Positions 60,350-64,000 of a stretch of DNA of 64,000 bases are shown here, in pieces. Origin of the DNA: Gaoshiqia sediminis (GTDB lineage: Bacteria; Bacteroidota; Bacteroidia; Bacteroidales; Prolixibacteraceae). The notes under the pieces are model-generated. The model had not been told where the DNA came from. It saw only the letters and a list, made by a program, of their open reading frames with translations, and did not search any database. The DNA is taken from assembly GCF_025907915.1 (NCBI RefSeq), contig NZ_JAPAAF010000018.1, forward strand, positions 1 to 64,000, written 5' to 3'. The translations under genes were made by a program, and so were the position numbers. Position 1 is the stretch's first letter, and every line of letters begins with the position of its first letter.

Positions 60350-63300
60350 ATGGCAAAAGAAAAAAAGTTCATTACATGTGACGGAAACTACGCTGCCGCG
60401 TACATGAGTTACATGTTTAGCGAAGTTGCCTGTATTTATCCCATTACGCCATCTTCAACCATGGCCGAGTATGTGGATGAATGGGCTGCAAAAGGAAAAA
60501 CCAACTTGTTTGGCCGTCCGGTACGTTTGGCCGAGATGCAGAGTGAAGCCGGTGCTGCCGGTGCTGTGCACGGCGCTTTGCAATCGGGTGCGCTCACTTC
60601 AACGTACACCGCATCGCAAGGTTTGTTGCTGATGATCCCCAACATGTACAAAATTGCCGGTGAATTACTGCCGACTGTTTTCCACGTAAGTGCCCGCGCC
60701 CTGGCTGCCCACGCACTTTCCATTTTTGGTGATCACTCCGACGTTTACGCTTGCCGTCAAACCGGATTTGCCATGTTGGCTGCCGGTTCGGTACAGGAAG
60801 AAATGGACCTGGCCGGTGTTGCCCACCTGGCTACCCTGAAATCGCGCGTTCCGTTCCTGTCGTTCTTCGACGGTTTCCGTACCTCGCACGAGATCCAAAA
60901 AATTGAGTACCTCGACAAAGAAGCTTATCTGCCATTGATTGACCAGGAAGCGTTGGCCAATTTCCGCAACCGTGCGCTTAATCCTGAAAATCCGGTGACC
61001 CGCGGTACAGCTCAAAACCCGGATATTTTCTTCCAGGCCAAAGAAGCAGCCAACCCATTCTACGATGCCGTTCCCGATATCGTGGAGTCGTACATGCAGG
61101 AAATCACCAAACTGACAGGCCGCGAATATCATCCGTTCGACTACTATGGTGCACCGGATGCTGAAAACATCATTGTGGCTATGGGGTCGGTAACCGAAAC
61201 CATCAAGGAAACCATCGACTATTTGGCTTCTCAAGGGAAGAAAGTTGGTTTGCTGGCTGTTCACCTGTATCGTCCGTTCAGTGCGAAATATTTTATGAAT
61301 GTTTTGCCAAAGAGCGTAAAACGTATTTGCGTGCTTGATCGCAGCAAAGAGCCGGGAGCAAACGGCGAACCATTGTACCTGGATGTGAAAGATCTGTTCT
61401 ATGGTAAAGAGAATGCGCCTCTGATCGTTGGCGGACGTTTTGGTTTGGGATCGAAAGACACTACTCCGTCACAGATTCTGGCCGTTTACGAAAACCTGGC
61501 CATGAACGAACCGAAAAACGGTTTCACCCTGGGTATTGTGGATGACGTGACTTTCAAATCACTGCCGCTGAAGGAAGAAATCAAAATTTCGGACGAAAGC
61601 ATTTACGAAGCTAAATTCTACGGTTTGGGTTCGGATGGTACCGTTGGCGCCAACAAAAACTCGATCAAAATCATTGGCGAAACAACCGATAAATTCTGTC
61701 AGGGTTATTTCGAGTACGACTCGAAAAAATCAGGTGGTTTTACGTGTTCACACCTGCGTTTCGGAGACAGCCAAATTCGTTCAACTTATTTTGTAACTAC
61801 TCCCGACTTTGTGGCTTGCCACGTCCCTGCATATGTCAATTTATATGATGTGTTGAAAGGTCTGAAAAAAGGTGGTTCATTCCTGCTGAACTCAATCTGG
61901 GATGAAGAAGAAACCAAAAAACGTTTGCCGGATAATATGAAGCGTTACCTGGCAAAGAACGAAATCAACTTCTACATCATCAATGGTACAAAACTGGGTG
62001 AAGAGCTTGGTTTGGGAACCCGTACCAATACCATCATGCAATCGGCTTTCTTCAAAATTACCAATGTTATTCCTTACGATCTGGCTGTTGAGCAAATGAA
62101 AAAAGCCATCGTAAAATCATACGGAAACAAAGGTGAGAAAATCGTTAACATGAACTTCGCCGCTGTTGAAGCCGGTGGGGTAAACGTGGTGAAAGTTGAA
62201 GTTCCTGCTGATTGGAAAAATATCAAACTGGAAGAGGAAGTTGCTGCAACTGACCGTCCGGATTACATCAGCAAATTTGTGGATGTGATCAATGCCCAAA
62301 AAGGGAACGATCTTCCGGTATCAACATTCGTTGGTTACGAAGACGGTACGTTTGAGCAAGGTACATCGGCCTTCGAAAAACGCGGTATCGCCGTAAATGT
62401 TCCCGAATGGCAAGCAGACAACTGTATCCAGTGTAACCAGTGTGCATACGTTTGTCCTCATGCTGCTATCCGTCCGTTCCTGTTGACCGAAGCCGAAAAA
62501 GCAAACGCTCCCGAAGGAACAGAAACCCGCGTAGCTACTCCGACTAAACAATTCCCCGACCTGTCATTCCGTATCCAGGTTTCGGTACTCGACTGTACCG
62601 GTTGCGGTAACTGTGCCGATGTTTGTCCGTCGAAAGAAAAGGCGCTGGTCATGAAATCTCTGGGTTCTCAGGAAGCTGAAGTTGCCCGCTGGGATTATAT
62701 GGATAAAAATGTGACTTACAAAGAAGCTGTTGTTGACAAATTCAAGTCGGTGAAAAACTCGCAGTTTGCACAGCCTTTGTTTGAGTTCTCGGGCGCTTGT
62801 GCCGGTTGCGGTGAAACTCCGTATGTAAAACTGATTACCCAGCTTTACGGCGAACGCATGATGGTGGCCAATGCTACTGGCTGTTCGTCCATCTATGGTG
62901 GTTCAGCTCCTGCAACTCCGTACTGCAAGCATAAAGAAAGCGGACAAGGACCGGCTTGGGCCAACTCATTGTTCGAAGACAACGCTGAATACGGTTTCGG
63001 TATGGCCGAAGGTGTGAATGCTCAACGCGACCGCATTGAAGCCATTATGAAAGCTGAATTGCAAAATGGAATCAGTGATGCTGAAAAAGAAGCGTTTACC
63101 GCCTGGATTGAAGGTAAAGACAATGCCGAAGCTTCGAAGGCTGCTTCTGCCAACGTACTGGCCGTTCTGGAAGGAAAAGATGGCCAATATGCCAAAGACA
63201 TCCTGAGCCTGAAAAAATACCTGGTGAAAAAATCCGTGTGGATTTTTGGTGGCGACGGTTGGGCTTACGACATCGGTTACGGAGGTTTGGATCACGTTTT

Positions 63301-63898
63301 GGCTTCTGGCGAAGATGTAAACGTACTGGTAATGGATACCGAAGTTTACTCGAACACTGGTGGTCAGGCTTCCAAATCGACTCCGGTGGGCGCTGTGGCC
63401 AAATTTGCTTCTTCGGGTAAAAAGATCCGTAAGAAGGATTTGGGTCTGATGGCCATGACATATGGTTATGTGTATGTAGCCCAGGTGGCTATGGGCGCAA
63501 ACCAAGCTCAATACCTGAAAGCCCTGCGCGAAGCCGAAGCATATCCCGGCCCGTCATTGATCATTGCCTACTCGCCATGTATCAACCACGGTTTGCGCGC
63601 CAGCATGGGTAAATCGCAGGACGAAGAAAAACGTGCTGTGGAATCCGGTTACTGGTCATTGTTCCGTTACAACCCATTGTTGGAAGCCGAAGGCAAAAAT
63701 CCGTTTGAATTGGATTCAAAAGAACCTGATTGGAGCAAATTCCAGGAATTCCTGAACGGTGAAGTACGCTATACTTCCCTGAAGAAGTCGTTCCCGGAAC
63801 AAGCTGCCGAACTGTTCGCCGCGTCCGAAGAAAATGCCAAATGGCGTTATGCTTCGTACAAGCGTCATGCAGCCATGAATTTCGGTTCGGAAGAATAA
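60350..63898 (+). CDS. nifJ: Pyruvate:ferredoxin (flavodoxin) oxidoreductase
   Basis: 1182-residue single-chain PFOR that splits pyruvate with CoA into acetyl-CoA, CO2 and reduced ferredoxin. Order: domain I with CIYPITPSSTMAEYVDEWA, domain II (transketolase C-like, about 260-400), gamma/EKR region, two 4Fe-4S motifs CIQCNQCAYVCP and CTGCGNCADVCP (about 690-760), and the thiamine-pyrophosphate domain with CAGCGETPYVKL, GCSSIYGGSAPATPY and FGGDGWAYDIGYGGLDHV. Length is standard. It is oxygen sensitive and central to anaerobic metabolism. No promoter of the common type is visible in the 103-bp gap before it. A good terminator follows. Confidence 0.97.
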   Translation: MAKEKKFITCDGNYAAAYMSYMFSEVACIYPITPSSTMAEYVDEWAAKGKTNLFGRPVRLAEMQSEAGAAGAVHGALQSGALTSTYTASQGLLLMIPNMYKIAGELLPTVFHVSARALAAHALSIFGDHSDVYACRQTGFAMLAAGSVQEEMDLAGVAHLATLKSRVPFLSFFDGFRTSHEIQKIEYLDKEAYLPLIDQEALANFRNRALNPENPVTRGTAQNPDIFFQAKEAANPFYDAVPDIVESYMQEITKLTGREYHPFDYYGAPDAENIIVAMGSVTETIKETIDYLASQGKKVGLLAVHLYRPFSAKYFMNVLPKSVKRICVLDRSKEPGANGEPLYLDVKDLFYGKENAPLIVGGRFGLGSKDTTPSQILAVYENLAMNEPKNGFTLGIVDDVTFKSLPLKEEIKISDESIYEAKFYGLGSDGTVGANKNSIKIIGETTDKFCQGYFEYDSKKSGGFTCSHLRFGDSQIRSTYFVTTPDFVACHVPAYVNLYDVLKGLKKGGSFLLNSIWDEEETKKRLPDNMKRYLAKNEINFYIINGTKLGEELGLGTRTNTIMQSAFFKITNVIPYDLAVEQMKKAIVKSYGNKGEKIVNMNFAAVEAGGVNVVKVEVPADWKNIKLEEEVAATDRPDYISKFVDVINAQKGNDLPVSTFVGYEDGTFEQGTSAFEKRGIAVNVPEWQADNCIQCNQCAYVCPHAAIRPFLLTEAEKANAPEGTETRVATPTKQFPDLSFRIQVSVLDCTGCGNCADVCPSKEKALVMKSLGSQEAEVARWDYMDKNVTYKEAVVDKFKSVKNSQFAQPLFEFSGACAGCGETPYVKLITQLYGERMMVANATGCSSIYGGSAPATPYCKHKESGQGPAWANSLFEDNAEYGFGMAEGVNAQRDRIEAIMKAELQNGISDAEKEAFTAWIEGKDNAEASKAASANVLAVLEGKDGQYAKDILSLKKYLVKKSVWIFGGDGWAYDIGYGGLDHVLASGEDVNVLVMDTEVYSNTGGQASKSTPVGAVAKFASSGKKIRKKDLGLMAMTYGYVYVAQVAMGANQAQYLKALREAEAYPGPSLIIAYSPCINHGLRASMGKSQDEEKRAVESGYWSLFRYNPLLEAEGKNPFELDSKEPDWSKFQEFLNGEVRYTSLKKSFPEQAAELFAASEENAKWRYASYKRHAAMNFGSEE

Positions 63899-63918
63899 AA
63901 AACCATTTTCGCATAAAG

Positions 63919-63953
63919 CAAAAGCCACTGTCCTTTCGGATGGTGGCTTTTTA
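63919..63953 (+). terminator. Intrinsic terminator after nifJ
   Basis: AAAGCCAC-TGTCC (63921-63933) pairs with GGATG-GTGGCTTT (63938-63950) around TTTC, with two wobble pairs, and ends in T residues. It begins 20 bp after the stop codon. The remaining 47 bases of the window show nothing recognisable. Confidence 0.82.
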
Positions 63954-64000
63954 ATTATACGAAGTTTTCGTGCAGGAAAACGACGGGCTTCACAGGCAAT

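Overview
The window looks like a piece of chromosome from a Bacteroidota bacterium, probably a Bacteroidales/Marinilabiliales-type anaerobe or facultative anaerobe. The phylum call rests on three things. Several promoters match the Bacteroidota -33/-7 pattern (TTTG, about 19 nt, TAnnTTTG). The order rpmB-rpmG-DUF4295 followed by ftsY-rimO is typical of the phylum. Many single genes are also typical, such as the fused aspartate kinase/homoserine dehydrogenase with a phosphoglycerate-mutase-like partner, SPOR-TPR proteins and the BlaI/M56/TonB cassette. The complete pyruvate:ferredoxin oxidoreductase points to an anaerobic or fermentative branch of metabolism. The family-level guess is inference only. 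I see no tRNA, rRNA, CRISPR array, prophage or transposase gene; this is mostly housekeeping chromosome.

Layout. 0.2-3.4 kb (minus): floA-nfeD membrane-microdomain pair, clpS and a TPR-SPOR cell-envelope protein. 3.5-5.2 kb (plus): bcp-recA behind a clear promoter. 5.4-10.7 kb (plus): threonine pathway (thrA, a phosphoglycerate-mutase-like proposed homoserine kinase, thrC). 10.9-13.6 kb: lipoprotein alkaline phosphatase and a yibE/F-type transporter gene interrupted by one in-frame TGA. 13.7-17.5 kb: a BlaI-type repressor, an M56 sensor protease carrying a TonB domain, a stand-alone TonB-domain protein, and four matching operators that tie them together. 17.6-27.1 kb: TPR protein, DUF212 protein, topB, cvfB-like, malQ, DUF456, CPBP protease.

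27.5-33.6 kb: ribosomal genes rpmB-rpmG-DUF4295, then a divergently arranged DNA-repair-like module (TIGR03915-like protein, TIGR03916-like radical SAM protein, LexA-like XRE-S24 repressor with an inverted repeat in the shared promoter region), then ftsY-rimO. 33.7-42.9 kb: DUF3795, hydrolase, Spy-like protein, cellobiose phosphorylase, an unknown gene, a fructosamine-kinase/SIS pair, and a NarL-type two-component system. 43-50 kb: AddA-like helicase-nuclease, an internally duplicated membrane protein, a NifX-like protein, aroE, DUF368.

50.3-59 kb: a chorismate-mutase/aldolase pair diverges from a sulfite-assimilation cluster (Cys/Met-rich leader peptide plus terminator, DUF2061, siroheme dehydrogenase/chelatase, cysJ, cysI, hemD, an SDR-like gene, cobA). 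This cluster holds both sulfite reductase subunits and the dedicated siroheme steps, apart from the shared early tetrapyrrole pathway. It shows two layers of apparent control: attenuation at the leader and an operator-like palindrome before cysI. A strictly phased 21-bp tandem repeat sits before cobA. 59-64 kb: an AAA/DUF4143-type ATPase with an unusual Walker B residue, and nifJ.

I did not find an unmistakably new system. The best candidates for follow-up are the regulatory architectures: the Cys/Met leader attenuator, the four-operator BlaI-TonB circuit, the S24-repressor/radical-SAM repair module, and the 21-bp repeat. All coordinates and motifs were read by eye; no searches or folding programs were run.
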